From assembly GCF_001507855.1 (NCBI RefSeq), contig NZ_LGEN01000012.1, positions 26,089 to 90,088 of the forward strand: DNA of 64,000 bases, written 5' to 3'. Under the pieces are notes generated by a model. The model did no database searches and was not told where the DNA came from. It saw nothing but the letters and a program-made list of their open reading frames with translations. The position numbers and the translations under genes are program-made. Positions 15,737-25,012 of the stretch are shown here, piece by piece. The stretch's first letter is position 1. Every line of letters starts with the position of its first letter. The stretch comes from Halomonas sp. 54_146 (GTDB taxonomy: Bacteria; Pseudomonadota; Gammaproteobacteria; Pseudomonadales; Halomonadaceae).

Positions 15737-18472
15737 TCAATGGTAATGGAATTGCGAAAAATCGGGTGCCTCATGGTCAGTGGCAACGGTCATAGGGGTC
15801 TCAAGCCGATGAGGGACGTCGCCTGGCTGATCCGAAGCTCCTTTGAGGGCTTCGCCGCCTGGACCCAGACCTACCAGGCTGACAGCCTCCTGGAAGCCCT
15901 GAATGGGCTCCTCCAGGCCGCCAAGCGTCAAGCGCGTAGTCGGATCGGCTTCGAGAAGATGCGCGCCGTGCTTTTGCGCATCGCCGTTGGGTTCGACTTC
16001 GCCCGGATTAATCCGCATGCCGCTGACCCCCTTCGCCCCCCTGCTGCGAGGGTGCAACTGCACACTGGTGCGAGCGAGCGCCGCCATCCTGTGCCACCAG
16101 GCGGGCAGGAGCGCCCACGAAGTACCGGCGGGTACAAATTCACGCCCCTGCGCCGACTCGAACGCCCGAAGCCGCGCAAGGTATGACCGCACGCGGCGCG
16201 GCTCCAAACGCTGCAGGTCAATCCGCCCGTAGTCCTCAACGAGCCGGGTGAACAGCGCGCGCAGGCGATCGGTGCGGGGATGCAAGTCATCTTCGACGTG
16301 CTCGGTGGCGAGTCGGGCGAGCTGGAGCCCGCGGCCGACGAGACGGTGGAACTCCTGTGCGGCGGGGAAGCTGCCCAGGCGTTCGATCCGCTTGAGCGGC
16401 AGTTTCACGTATACCGCGAGCAGACGCCGCAAATCGGCGCGGATGGCCTGCGCCAGCGCCAAATGAGGACGGCTGGTCAAGGAGGAGTGCGCAGATTCCG
16501 AAGCTGGCCAGCATGCCCGCAGGTTCTCCACGTAGAGCCGCCGGTCGCCGAAGTAACCGGTGACCTGCCGGGTCGCTGCCTGCTCAAGCGCATCCCGCGG
16601 TGCATCGCTCAGGACGCGCGCCATCGAGCGCAATGGCTGCCCGACCGACAGCGGAAAACGGGAGAAGCGGTAGCTTGCCTGCGTTCCAGGCAGCAATCGG
16701 TAGGCCACCAGTTCTTCCCGCAAGGAAGTATCGGCCTCGAAGTGCGCCCGCATCCGCTCGAACAAATCCAGCGGCATGCTCGGCAGACCCGCCCGGTCGT
16801 ACAAGGAGCGGTCGTCGTAGCCACCGGCGGCGAGAATTCGCGCAACCACGTCGGCGCAATTGAGATCGCTCCTGCTCCAGCGCAGGCTTGCGTCCCGGAA
16901 TCCGTTTTCGATGCGGTGGGCCTCGGCCACCATCGCCGCACGGCGCTCGGCGGGAATGCCCTGGACCCGCAGCCCGAGCGTCTCACGGCCATAGGCCATG
17001 CCGTAGGTGTTGGTGTGAACTTGCGAACGGGACGGACGATGGATGCCGTACAGGTAGTCCGCCAGGCTCACGTGCTGCAGGAAGTTCGGGTCGACGGACG
17101 GGTCCGCGATGTAGTTCGCGCTGTAGACGGTGTCGCCGATGCGCACGGCAAGATGCCCGAACGGGTTTTCGAGAACGACCCGTTGCGGCGTTTTGGACGT
17201 GGCGTAGGACAACAGCAGCTCGACCTCTGCCGGTGCTTCGGAATCCAGTTGCGCCAGCGCCTGATCGATGCCCTGGACGGGCGCGCCGTTCTCGACGCCA
17301 TAGCCGGGCAGCGGGCGGCCTGGCCGGAAGCCATCGTCCAGCGCAAACCGCACGATGCTCGCGATGTCGATGCCCTGCCGGAACTCCTGCTGGGCTCGCA
17401 GCATGGCCTCGCGCTCGGCAGGGTCGCCCAGCAGTTCCATCACGGATCTGCCCGCATCGTCGGCGCTGGCCGCGAACCGGGCCAGGCCCTGGCGCAGGAA
17501 CAGCGCGGCGTTTTCGCGTTCATGGCCGCTGATCACGTCGAGCAGCACGGTCGGCACCCCGAGGGCAAAAGCCTCTGCGGGCGTCATCCCGCCGGCCTTG
17601 GTGACCAGGATGTCGGTGGCTGCCATGCACGACGCCATCTCGCTGCGCGGCAGCAGCCCCAGCGGCTTCAACGTCACCGTGTCCGGCAGCCTTTCGCGCA
17701 GATCGGCAAGCGCCTCGTATTGCCGCGTATTCGTGCCGCACACTGCGATGATCTGCAGGCGGCCCGGGCGGCGGCGAACGATGCTTTCGACGACCCCCAG
17801 ATAGTCGCCCGCTCCTTCCTTGCCGCCGGTCAGCAGCAGTGTCGGCACCTCCAACGACAGCCCAAGGCCCTGGAGCGTGGCACGGCGGGCGTCGGCGGAT
17901 GCCGCGGGAATCCGCACCGGCATGCCGCTGGTAACGATTTTATCGGCCGGAACGCCTGCGGCCAGCCAGCGCGTTTTCAGTTCCGGGTGGGCAAGAAAGG
18001 TACGGTCGATCCGCTTGGAGATGCGCGGGAAATAGCCCTCGAAGAAATCCGTATGCAGCCAACCGATTCTCGTGTCGGACAGCAGTCCTTTTTCCCGCAA
18101 GGTTCCCAGCACTTGGGCCGCCCCGTAGTGGGTGGCGAGAACGGCATCCGGCCGCTGCGCGGTCAAGTAGGCCGATACGCTTTCTTCTGGATAATCGTTG
18201 GGCAGCATCGACAGCGAGGCCACACGGCTGCCGCGCGCCTGCATCGTACGGAACAGACTCTCGAAGCACTCCGGCAGATGGTTGGCGACGAACCAGTACA
18301 GGCGCTCGTCAACCCGTCGCCACACCGGATGCATGAACGTGCGGATGTCCTGCATCAGCACCCGGGTCGCCGGAGATTGCCGCCGTATCTCGTCCTGAAT
18401 GGATTGCGCGGCACTGATGTGTCCGTATCCGATGGAAGAATAGAAGATGACGACCTTCCCGGTGGTGCTCAT
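15737..18472 (-). CDS. MGDG-synthase-like glycosyltransferase fused to a permuted papain-like domain
   Basis: 911 aa from the ATG at 18472 (ATGA overlap with ubiB-like gene). Residues 1-390: MGDG synthase/MurG-like GT-B fold (VVIFYSSIGYGHISAAQSIQ; donor-site segment ILVTKAGGMTPAEAFALGVP at about 288-307), expected to add a sugar to a lipid. Residues ~415-555: a second domain with His440 (NPFGHLAVRIGDTVY) and Cys539 (DLNCADVVARIL), the order of permuted NlpC/P60-like enzymes. Residues ~560-810 are helical and unassigned. The last ~85 residues read antisense through an ISL3-like transposase remnant, so the native C terminus is lost or altered. Confidence 0.82.
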   Translation of the reverse strand: MSTTGKVVIFYSSIGYGHISAAQSIQDEIRRQSPATRVLMQDIRTFMHPVWRRVDERLYWFVANHLPECFESLFRTMQARGSRVASLSMLPNDYPEESVSAYLTAQRPDAVLATHYGAAQVLGTLREKGLLSDTRIGWLHTDFFEGYFPRISKRIDRTFLAHPELKTRWLAAGVPADKIVTSGMPVRIPAASADARRATLQGLGLSLEVPTLLLTGGKEGAGDYLGVVESIVRRRPGRLQIIAVCGTNTRQYEALADLRERLPDTVTLKPLGLLPRSEMASCMAATDILVTKAGGMTPAEAFALGVPTVLLDVISGHERENAALFLRQGLARFAASADDAGRSVMELLGDPAEREAMLRAQQEFRQGIDIASIVRFALDDGFRPGRPLPGYGVENGAPVQGIDQALAQLDSEAPAEVELLLSYATSKTPQRVVLENPFGHLAVRIGDTVYSANYIADPSVDPNFLQHVSLADYLYGIHRPSRSQVHTNTYGMAYGRETLGLRVQGIPAERRAAMVAEAHRIENGFRDASLRWSRSDLNCADVVARILAAGGYDDRSLYDRAGLPSMPLDLFERMRAHFEADTSLREELVAYRLLPGTQASYRFSRFPLSVGQPLRSMARVLSDAPRDALEQAATRQVTGYFGDRRLYVENLRACWPASESAHSSLTSRPHLALAQAIRADLRRLLAVYVKLPLKRIERLGSFPAAQEFHRLVGRGLQLARLATEHVEDDLHPRTDRLRALFTRLVEDYGRIDLQRLEPRRVRSYLARLRAFESAQGREFVPAGTSWALLPAWWHRMAALARTSVQLHPRSRGAKGVSGMRINPGEVEPNGDAQKHGAHLLEADPTTRLTLGGLEEPIQGFQEAVSLVGLGPGGEALKGASDQPGDVPHRLETPMTVATDHEAPDFSQFHYH
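15809..16024 (+). mobile_element. ISL3-like transposase C-terminal remnant
   Basis: The plus strand encodes about 72 residues (WLIRSSFEGFAAWTQTYQAD, then LEALNGLLQAAKRQARSR, ending FDFARINPHAA) typical of the C-terminal end of ISL3-family transposases. The frame has no native start, no catalytic DDE region and no stop directly after INPHAA. It is a decayed fragment between the glycosyltransferase and tetR, marking past insertion and deletion. Confidence 0.65.
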
Positions 18473-20214
18473 CGTCCTCTCCCGCTGCGCAGAATGGAAA
18501 GCAGAAGCCATAGGCTGCCGACTGTCGCGCCAAGGAATCCGAGAAAGCCAAAGACCGGCAACCCCAGGAGCGTCGGCCCTCCCGACACGGTCATGACGAT
18601 GGACGAACCGACGATGAGCGCGGCGACGACGATCCCGATCACCAGACGGTTGGCGGCATTGTCGAGCTGATCGCCGACCCGTCTCAGATGGGTGACGTCG
18701 ATGTGTACTTCCAGGCGACCGCGGCGGGCGGCTCGCAGCAACCGGGAGATGTCCTGGGGCAAGCCAGCCAACAACGAGAAGATGTCACCGGCCGCCCGCC
18801 GCCCCCGTCTGAGCAGCGCTGCCGGGGAGTAGCGCGCGTGCATGGCACGCTCCAGCAGCGGCAGTGCCTGGTTGGCCATGTCGAAACCGGGATCGAGTTC
18901 ACGGCCCAAGCCTTCCAGTGTGACGAAGGCTTTGACCAGCAGGGACAGATCGTTGGGCAGGGCGAGGTGATGCTGGCGCGGGATCGCCACGAGGTCGGAC
19001 AACATTACGCTCAACCGCAGTTGCTTCAGTGGCACGCCGTGGTAGCGATCTATGAAAGACTGGACTTCCGACAACAGATCCTGCTCATTTGCCACACCGT
19101 CGCTCGTCCATTCGAGCATGACGTCGACGACGCTGCGGGCGTCGTTCCTCACCAGCCCCAGCAGCAGGCGGATCAACTGGTCGCGGCGTTCCTCCTCCAG
19201 CCTGCCAACCATGCCAAAGTCGATGAAGGCGATTCGATTGCCCGGCAAATAGAACACGTTGCCCGGATGGGGGTCAGCGTGAAACACCCCGTCCTCGACG
19301 ATCATCTTCAGTACGGCATTGGCGCCACGCCGTGCGAGCATCTTGCGGTCCAGGCCAGCCTGATCTACGGCCTGAAGCCTGCGCCCGGAAATACCACCAA
19401 TGAATTCCTGTACGCAGACCCGCTCGCCGGTCCACTGCCAATACACGCGGGGAATGACGATGATGGGATGTGCGCCATCCGCGTCCGGCTTCTCCTCGCC
19501 CGGGACGACAGGAGGAGAGTCCTGATCGGTATAGCCGGTGAAGTTCTCGGCGATGCGTTCGGCATTGCGGCATTCGCCGGCGAAATCGAGTTCATTGCGC
19601 AGCGACTGGCCGAACTGGCGCACCATCTCGCGCGGATGCAGGACGCGCCATTCCGCGCTCTCCGTCTCAGCGAGTTCGGCCAAGCGCGCAAGCCAGCGCA
19701 GATCGGCTTCCAGAATGGGCCGAATGCCGGGCCTGCGCACCTTGACCACGACTTCGCCGCCATCTTCGAGACGCGCCCGATGCACCTGCGCAATGGAAGC
19801 GGCCGCCAAGGGCTCGGGATCGAAGGCCGCGAAGATTTCCTCGGGTGGCGCGCCGAGGTCTTCGGTGAGCTGCTGATGTACGGCTGCCCAGGGAGCGGGC
19901 GGTGCGCTGTCCTGCAACTTCCCGAATTCGGCGGTCCACTCGGGTTCGAGTAGATCGACCCGGGTAGCGAGCACCTGGCCGAGTTTGACGAAAGTCGGCC
20001 CCATTTCCTCCAGCGCCCGCCGCACTCGTTCAGGGGGCGTCATGTGGGCGAAGTCTGTCGCTTCGTTCCAGTGCAGTGCCGTCCCCGCCCGCTCCAAGAC
20101 GTTGGACAGCCCCATCCGGCGCACCATGTCGCCAAACCCGTAGCGGACTAGGATCGAGGCGATTTCGTGCAAGCGCCGTAGATCACGCATCGCGGTCAGT
20201 GCCTGCCAGAACAT
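18469..20214 (-). CDS. UbiB/ABC1 (AarF)-family atypical kinase
   Basis: 581 aa. ABC1-family protein-kinase-like ATPase. Hallmarks seen: the KxGQ motif (FVKLGQVLATRVDLL, about residues 75-90), VVKVRRPGI, the catalytic DPHPGN and the metal-binding IDFGMVG. Two hydrophobic helices at the C terminus anchor it to the membrane. Canonical UbiB acts in ubiquinone synthesis; this cargo copy is coupled to a glycosyltransferase (ATGA) and sits 9 bp after an efflux outer-membrane gene, so lipid handling is an inferred alternative. It is probably a second copy beside the host ubiB. Confidence 0.9.
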   Translation of the reverse strand: MFWQALTAMRDLRRLHEIASILVRYGFGDMVRRMGLSNVLERAGTALHWNEATDFAHMTPPERVRRALEEMGPTFVKLGQVLATRVDLLEPEWTAEFGKLQDSAPPAPWAAVHQQLTEDLGAPPEEIFAAFDPEPLAAASIAQVHRARLEDGGEVVVKVRRPGIRPILEADLRWLARLAELAETESAEWRVLHPREMVRQFGQSLRNELDFAGECRNAERIAENFTGYTDQDSPPVVPGEEKPDADGAHPIIVIPRVYWQWTGERVCVQEFIGGISGRRLQAVDQAGLDRKMLARRGANAVLKMIVEDGVFHADPHPGNVFYLPGNRIAFIDFGMVGRLEEERRDQLIRLLLGLVRNDARSVVDVMLEWTSDGVANEQDLLSEVQSFIDRYHGVPLKQLRLSVMLSDLVAIPRQHHLALPNDLSLLVKAFVTLEGLGRELDPGFDMANQALPLLERAMHARYSPAALLRRGRRAAGDIFSLLAGLPQDISRLLRAARRGRLEVHIDVTHLRRVGDQLDNAANRLVIGIVVAALIVGSSIVMTVSGGPTLLGLPVFGFLGFLGATVGSLWLLLSILRSGRGR

Positions 20215-20223
20215 TGCGTTTCC

Positions 20224-21711
20224 TCATCTTTTCGGGGGCTGGTTGATGCCACCGCCCAGCGCCGCGTACAGCCCGATTTGGCTTGACAAGGCCGCCCTGC
20301 GTACCTGCACCAGTTGCTGCTCGACGGCAAGCAGGTCGCGCTCGGCGTCCAGTACCTCCAGGTGCGCCGCCGAGCCAGCATCGAACAGCATCCGCGCCAG
20401 TTTCAAACGCTCGCTCTGCTCGGCGTGGGCCTGGCGCGCCACGACGAGCTGCTCGGTGAGCTTCTGCCTTGCGGCCAGGGCATCGGAAACGTCGCGAAAT
20501 GCTGCCTGGATCGCGCGTTCGTATTCGGCAATGGCAATGTCACGCCGCACGACGCTAACGTCGAGATTGGCCTGTCGCATACCGGCATCGAAGATCGGTA
20601 GTTCGATCGTCGGCTGGAACAACCATGCCCGGGTGCCCGACGAAAACAGGTCGCTCAGGCTGGTGCTGACCGAGCCGGCGCCGCCAGTCAGTGCGATGCG
20701 TGGGAAGAACGCGGCGCGCGCCGCACCGATGTTGGCCTGGCGCGCCCGCAGCGCATGCTCGGCGGCCAGGATGTCCGGGCGGTTGACCAAGAGGTCCGAT
20801 GGCAGCCCGGGCCTCAGTTCGGGCATGACCAGGGCTTCATCCATCGGGGCTGATGACGGCGGCAATTGGGGTTCGCTGCCGAGCAGTAGCGCCAGGGCAT
20901 TGCGCTGCTGTTCGCGCGCAAGCTCCAGTTGCACCTGCAGGGCTTTGCCCTGGCTGAGCAGGGTGCGCACTTGGGTCAGTTCCAGCCGCGAGCCATGGCC
21001 CAGCTCCAAGCGCTTCTGGAAGATTTGCGCCAGCTCTTGCTGGTTTTCAACCGTGCGCCTTGCCAGCGAAATGCGCTCGTCGAGTTCGCGCAGGCCCAGG
21101 TAGGCATCAGCGACCTGGGCGACCAGCGCCAATTCCACGGCGCGCTGGCCCTGCTCGGTGGCCAGCCATTGCTCCAATGCGGCGGTCTTCATGCTGCGTA
21201 CGCGGCCCCACAGGTCCAGCTCCCAACTGCTGATGCCCACGGAGGCTACGTTGACCTCCAGGACCGAGCGGCCCGCCAGCGGCTGTAGCCCATCGGGCAG
21301 GCCGGCGCGGATTTGCTGCGCCCCCACGCCGACCATTGGCGCCTGCTGCGCACGCTGGATGCGAAAGGCGGCACGCGCTTCCTCGGTGCGCAGCACCGCC
21401 ACGCGCAGATCGCGGTTGTTTTCCAGCGCGGTCTCGATCAGCGCCTGCAAGGCCGGGTCGGTGAAGTACTCGCGCCACGCCAGGTCAGCCGCGGCCGCAA
21501 CGCCCGGCGTGTCGGGCTGCGTCCGCCAGTTCGATGCGACGGGGAGCGCTATGGGATCGAGCGCGGGTGCCAGTGAGGCGCAACCGCTCAGCATCGCCAG
21601 CACCGCCACCGCCAGCGTGCCGACGAGCCGATGGCGGGCCGATGGGCCGGTCTCATGGCCTGGGCGGGCCTGGCGACTGCGAGGGGATGTACCGCGGTCA
21701 TTCTCATGCAT
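20224..21711 (-). CDS. Outer-membrane efflux lipoprotein, NodT/OprM type
   Basis: 495 aa from the ATG at 21711, which has AGGAG six bases upstream and overlaps the RND stop by 8 bp. The lipobox LSGC follows a hydrophobic segment (LVGTLAVAVLAMLSGCASL). Two TolC-like repeats (each a long helical pair, e.g. NRDLRVAVLRTEEARAAFRI) identify an OprM/NodT trimeric outer-membrane channel. It completes a tripartite pump with the two upstream genes. Confidence 0.92.
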   Translation of the reverse strand: MHENDRGTSPRSRQARPGHETGPSARHRLVGTLAVAVLAMLSGCASLAPALDPIALPVASNWRTQPDTPGVAAAADLAWREYFTDPALQALIETALENNRDLRVAVLRTEEARAAFRIQRAQQAPMVGVGAQQIRAGLPDGLQPLAGRSVLEVNVASVGISSWELDLWGRVRSMKTAALEQWLATEQGQRAVELALVAQVADAYLGLRELDERISLARRTVENQQELAQIFQKRLELGHGSRLELTQVRTLLSQGKALQVQLELAREQQRNALALLLGSEPQLPPSSAPMDEALVMPELRPGLPSDLLVNRPDILAAEHALRARQANIGAARAAFFPRIALTGGAGSVSTSLSDLFSSGTRAWLFQPTIELPIFDAGMRQANLDVSVVRRDIAIAEYERAIQAAFRDVSDALAARQKLTEQLVVARQAHAEQSERLKLARMLFDAGSAAHLEVLDAERDLLAVEQQLVQVRRAALSSQIGLYAALGGGINQPPKR

Positions 21712-24700
21712 GGTCTGCTCCTGTGGCCGCCGGGGTTGCATGGCGCTTCGCATGCAGCTCGTAGAGCAGCGGTACGACGAACACGGTCAGCGCAGTCGAG
21801 ACCAGCGTGCCGAAGATCAGCGAGACGGCTAAGCCCCCGAAGACCGGGTCGGTCACCATGACGGCCGAGCCGAAGATGATCGTCAGCATCGTCAGCAGGA
21901 TCGGCCGCAGACGCACCGCGCCGGCCTCGCGTACGGCATCCTCCAGCGGCATGCCGTGCCTGATGTTGTCCTGGATGAAGTCGATGATCAGCAGCGAGTT
22001 GCGGATCACCACGCCCGCCAGGGCGATGATGCCGACCATGGATGTCGCGGAGAAATCCACGCCGACCAGCCAGTGCCCCGGAAAAATGCCGATGATGCCC
22101 AGCGGCACGGCTGACATGGCCACCAGCGGAATGATGAACGAGCGGTAATAAGCGACCAGCGCGAAATAAATGATGAGCAGCGCGCCGCTGAGCGAGATCG
22201 TGAGATCCCGGTATACGTCCAGCGTCATGCGCATCTCGCCGCCCCACAGCAACTGGTAGCCGTCGATGGTGTCGGGCACGTCCTCCTTGAAGCGCAGGTT
22301 GCCGGTGCGCAGCGGACGTCCGTCCGGCGCGGTGATGCCGTGCAAGCGCCGCTGCAGGTCGAGCACGGCGTACAGCGGCACCGAGTCCGACAGTTCCGCG
22401 CCGACGAAGGTGACCTTCTCGTTGTCGCGGTGCAGGATGGGGCGATCGACCGATGCGGGGACCACTTTGACCAACTCCACCAGCGGCACGGGCTGGCCGG
22501 CGGCGTTGTCCACGAATACCCGGTCGAGCCGGGCGGGATCGACCTCGAAGCGGCGCGGCACGAAGGCCCTGACTGGCACCGGCAGTTTCTCGTCCGGCAG
22601 GTGGGCGCGGCCGAGGATGGTGCCGCCGTAGACCAGCGCCAGCGCCTCGGCAATCTGCGCAGTCGAGACGCCGGAGAGCGCGGCCTTGTCCTTGTCCGGC
22701 ACGATGCGGTGCTCCGGCACGTCTTCCGGCTCGGTATCGGTGATATCGACGATGTCGTAGGTCTGTGCGAAGGCCCCGCGTACCTGGGCCGACAGTGCGC
22801 GCAGACCCTCGGCGTCCGGGCCATAGATTTCCGCCAAAACAGTCGAGCGCAGCGGCGGACCCGGCGGCTGCTCGACCAGCGCCACCTCGGCACCGGGCCA
22901 GGCAGCGCGAATGGTCTCCACTTTGGGACGCAATTCGCGCACGATGTCGATGGAGCTTTCCTTGCGGTGACGCTTGTCGATGAGGTTGACGCGGATTTCC
23001 GCGATGTGGCTGCCGGCACGCGCGGCCGTGCCCTTGAACAGGCCGTTGAAGTCGGCCACACCTGCCTGGCCGACCCAAGTCTGGTAGTTGAGCACCTGCG
23101 ATTCCTGCGCCAGCACTGCGGTGACCTGGCGCACCAGGCGATCGGTGTCTTCCACCGGCGTGGTTTCCGGCATCGAAACCACCACGTTGAAGGTGTTCTG
23201 GTCGTCCTTGGGCAGAAAGCCGATCGGCACGCCCAGCGCGGACACGGCCCCGCCCACGCCCGCCGGACGGACGAACTGCCAGGCGCCTTGCATCAGCGAG
23301 ACCGTCATCAGCAGCAGCACCGCCAGAGCGAAGCCGATGCGCACGTTTCTGTATTGCTGTAAGGGGCTGAACAGGCGCAGGTAGAGGCGCTCGATCCGCC
23401 CCGGTGCGCCATGACCATGGGACTGTTGCCCGTGCGCTGATTCTTCCTGCCGGATGTCGTGGCGATGAAGCCAGCGATTGGATGCCCACGGTACGACGAT
23501 GTAGGCCACCACGATGGAGGCGGCCATGGCAACTGGCACGGTGACCGCCACCGGGAAAAAATACTGGCGCGGCATGCCGGTCAAGGCCAGCAGCAAGGTA
23601 ATGAAAACCAGCATCACCGCGAAGGTGGCCAGGTTGGTGGCGTTGCCGATCTCGTTGGTCGCCAGCACGGTTTCCGCTTCCTTGTCTGCCTTCGGTTTGC
23701 GGCTGGCGTAGTGGCGGTGGATGTTCTCGATGACCACGATGGCGGCATCCACCAGCAGTCCTAGCGCCAGGATCAGGGCGAAAAGCGTGACGCGGTTGAT
23801 AGTGACGCCGCCCAGCAGGTTGGCCGTCAGCGTGATACCCATGATCAACGGCACCGTGATCATCACGATCAACGCCTCGCGCCAGCCCAGGAAGAGGATC
23901 AGCACCAGGCCCACGGTGACCAGGGCGATCGTCAGGTGTTCCAGCAGCAGGTTGACCGCGTCGTCGGCCTTCTGGCCGTCGTTGCGCGTCACCACGACCT
24001 GGATGTCCTGGGGCACGAAGGTGGCCTGCATGCGCTGCATGCGGTCGATCACTGCATTGGCGACCACCACGGCATTGGTGCCCTTCTTTTTGGCCACGGC
24101 GATGGTGACGGCGGGCAGGTCTGTGGCATCGGCCGTGCCAAAGCGTGGATCACCGAGACCGAAGGAGAGGCGGCTGGCCGTGGTTGGCTCCGACGGCGGG
24201 CCGTCGGTAACGGTGGCCACGTCGCGCACGTAAACCGGCCGCTTGTCGCGCACGGCGATGAGCTGGTTACGCACATCCTCGGCCGAGGTGTAGGCCGCAT
24301 CCAGCTTGATGGCTTGTACCTGGCCGTCACGTACGGTGGGCGGCAGTGGCAACGTCAGGTTGCTGATTGGGAAGGCCGCTCGGGCTTGGCCCAGGGTCAC
24401 GCCGTAAGCCTGTAGGCGATCGGGGTCCAGTTCGATGGTGATTTCGCGGTGCTGCCCGCCGCGCAGCGACACCACCGAGACGTTCTCGGTACTGCGCAGG
24501 CGCTCGGCCATGCGTTCGGCCATGCGGTTGAGCGCGTAGTCATCGTATTTCGACGAAGCCAGCGTGAAGGTGACGATCGGCACGTCGTCCGCGTCGACGC
24601 TTTGCACCAATGGCGTCGTGGCATCGGCAGGCAGCCAGGCGCGGCTGGCCATCACGCGGTCATAGAGCTTGACCAGTGACTGCTCCTTGGATTCGCCGAC

Positions 24701-25012
24701 CTTGAATTGCACCTGAACGATTCCCTGTGAGTTGCGGGAAGTGCTCTCGATGTGATCGACGCCGGGCAGTTCGCTCAGGATGCCTTCGAGGGGCGTGACC
24801 ACCAGCGATTCGACCTCACTGGCAGAGGCGCCCGGCAAGCCGACCATAACGGCGGCGGCGGGCACGATGATCTGCGGGTTCTCCTCGCGCGGGGTCTGCA
24901 GCACCGCCACGACACCCATCAACGCCACGGCGATGATGAAGACCAGCGTGAGCTTGGAGGTGATGAAGTGCTTCGCGAGAAAACCCGCGAAGTTCAGGCG
25001 CCGCGACGTCAT
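21704..25012 (-). CDS. RND-family efflux transporter, inner-membrane permease
   Basis: 1102 aa. Large RND antiporter with about 12 membrane segments and two periplasmic loops. Visible: the N-terminal helix (LTLVFIIAVALMGVVAVLQT), GLPGASASEVESLVVTPLE, and the TM4 segment ALGLLVDAAIVVIENIHRHY, where the second Asp of the usual VDDA is Ala (VDAA). The last helices include MVGIIALAGVVIRNSLLIID. ATGA-type coupling to the MFP gene. Substrate cannot be read from sequence. Confidence 0.93.
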   Translation of the reverse strand: MTSRRLNFAGFLAKHFITSKLTLVFIIAVALMGVVAVLQTPREENPQIIVPAAAVMVGLPGASASEVESLVVTPLEGILSELPGVDHIESTSRNSQGIVQVQFKVGESKEQSLVKLYDRVMASRAWLPADATTPLVQSVDADDVPIVTFTLASSKYDDYALNRMAERMAERLRSTENVSVVSLRGGQHREITIELDPDRLQAYGVTLGQARAAFPISNLTLPLPPTVRDGQVQAIKLDAAYTSAEDVRNQLIAVRDKRPVYVRDVATVTDGPPSEPTTASRLSFGLGDPRFGTADATDLPAVTIAVAKKKGTNAVVVANAVIDRMQRMQATFVPQDIQVVVTRNDGQKADDAVNLLLEHLTIALVTVGLVLILFLGWREALIVMITVPLIMGITLTANLLGGVTINRVTLFALILALGLLVDAAIVVIENIHRHYASRKPKADKEAETVLATNEIGNATNLATFAVMLVFITLLLALTGMPRQYFFPVAVTVPVAMAASIVVAYIVVPWASNRWLHRHDIRQEESAHGQQSHGHGAPGRIERLYLRLFSPLQQYRNVRIGFALAVLLLMTVSLMQGAWQFVRPAGVGGAVSALGVPIGFLPKDDQNTFNVVVSMPETTPVEDTDRLVRQVTAVLAQESQVLNYQTWVGQAGVADFNGLFKGTAARAGSHIAEIRVNLIDKRHRKESSIDIVRELRPKVETIRAAWPGAEVALVEQPPGPPLRSTVLAEIYGPDAEGLRALSAQVRGAFAQTYDIVDITDTEPEDVPEHRIVPDKDKAALSGVSTAQIAEALALVYGGTILGRAHLPDEKLPVPVRAFVPRRFEVDPARLDRVFVDNAAGQPVPLVELVKVVPASVDRPILHRDNEKVTFVGAELSDSVPLYAVLDLQRRLHGITAPDGRPLRTGNLRFKEDVPDTIDGYQLLWGGEMRMTLDVYRDLTISLSGALLIIYFALVAYYRSFIIPLVAMSAVPLGIIGIFPGHWLVGVDFSATSMVGIIALAGVVIRNSLLIIDFIQDNIRHGMPLEDAVREAGAVRLRPILLTMLTIIFGSAVMVTDPVFGGLAVSLIFGTLVSTALTVFVVPLLYELHAKRHATPAATGADHA

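Noticed and set aside
16280..18670. 796-aa open frame on the plus strand
   Set aside because: Antisense to the glycosyltransferase; low-complexity His/Arg/Gln-rich translation caused by high G+C, no domain.
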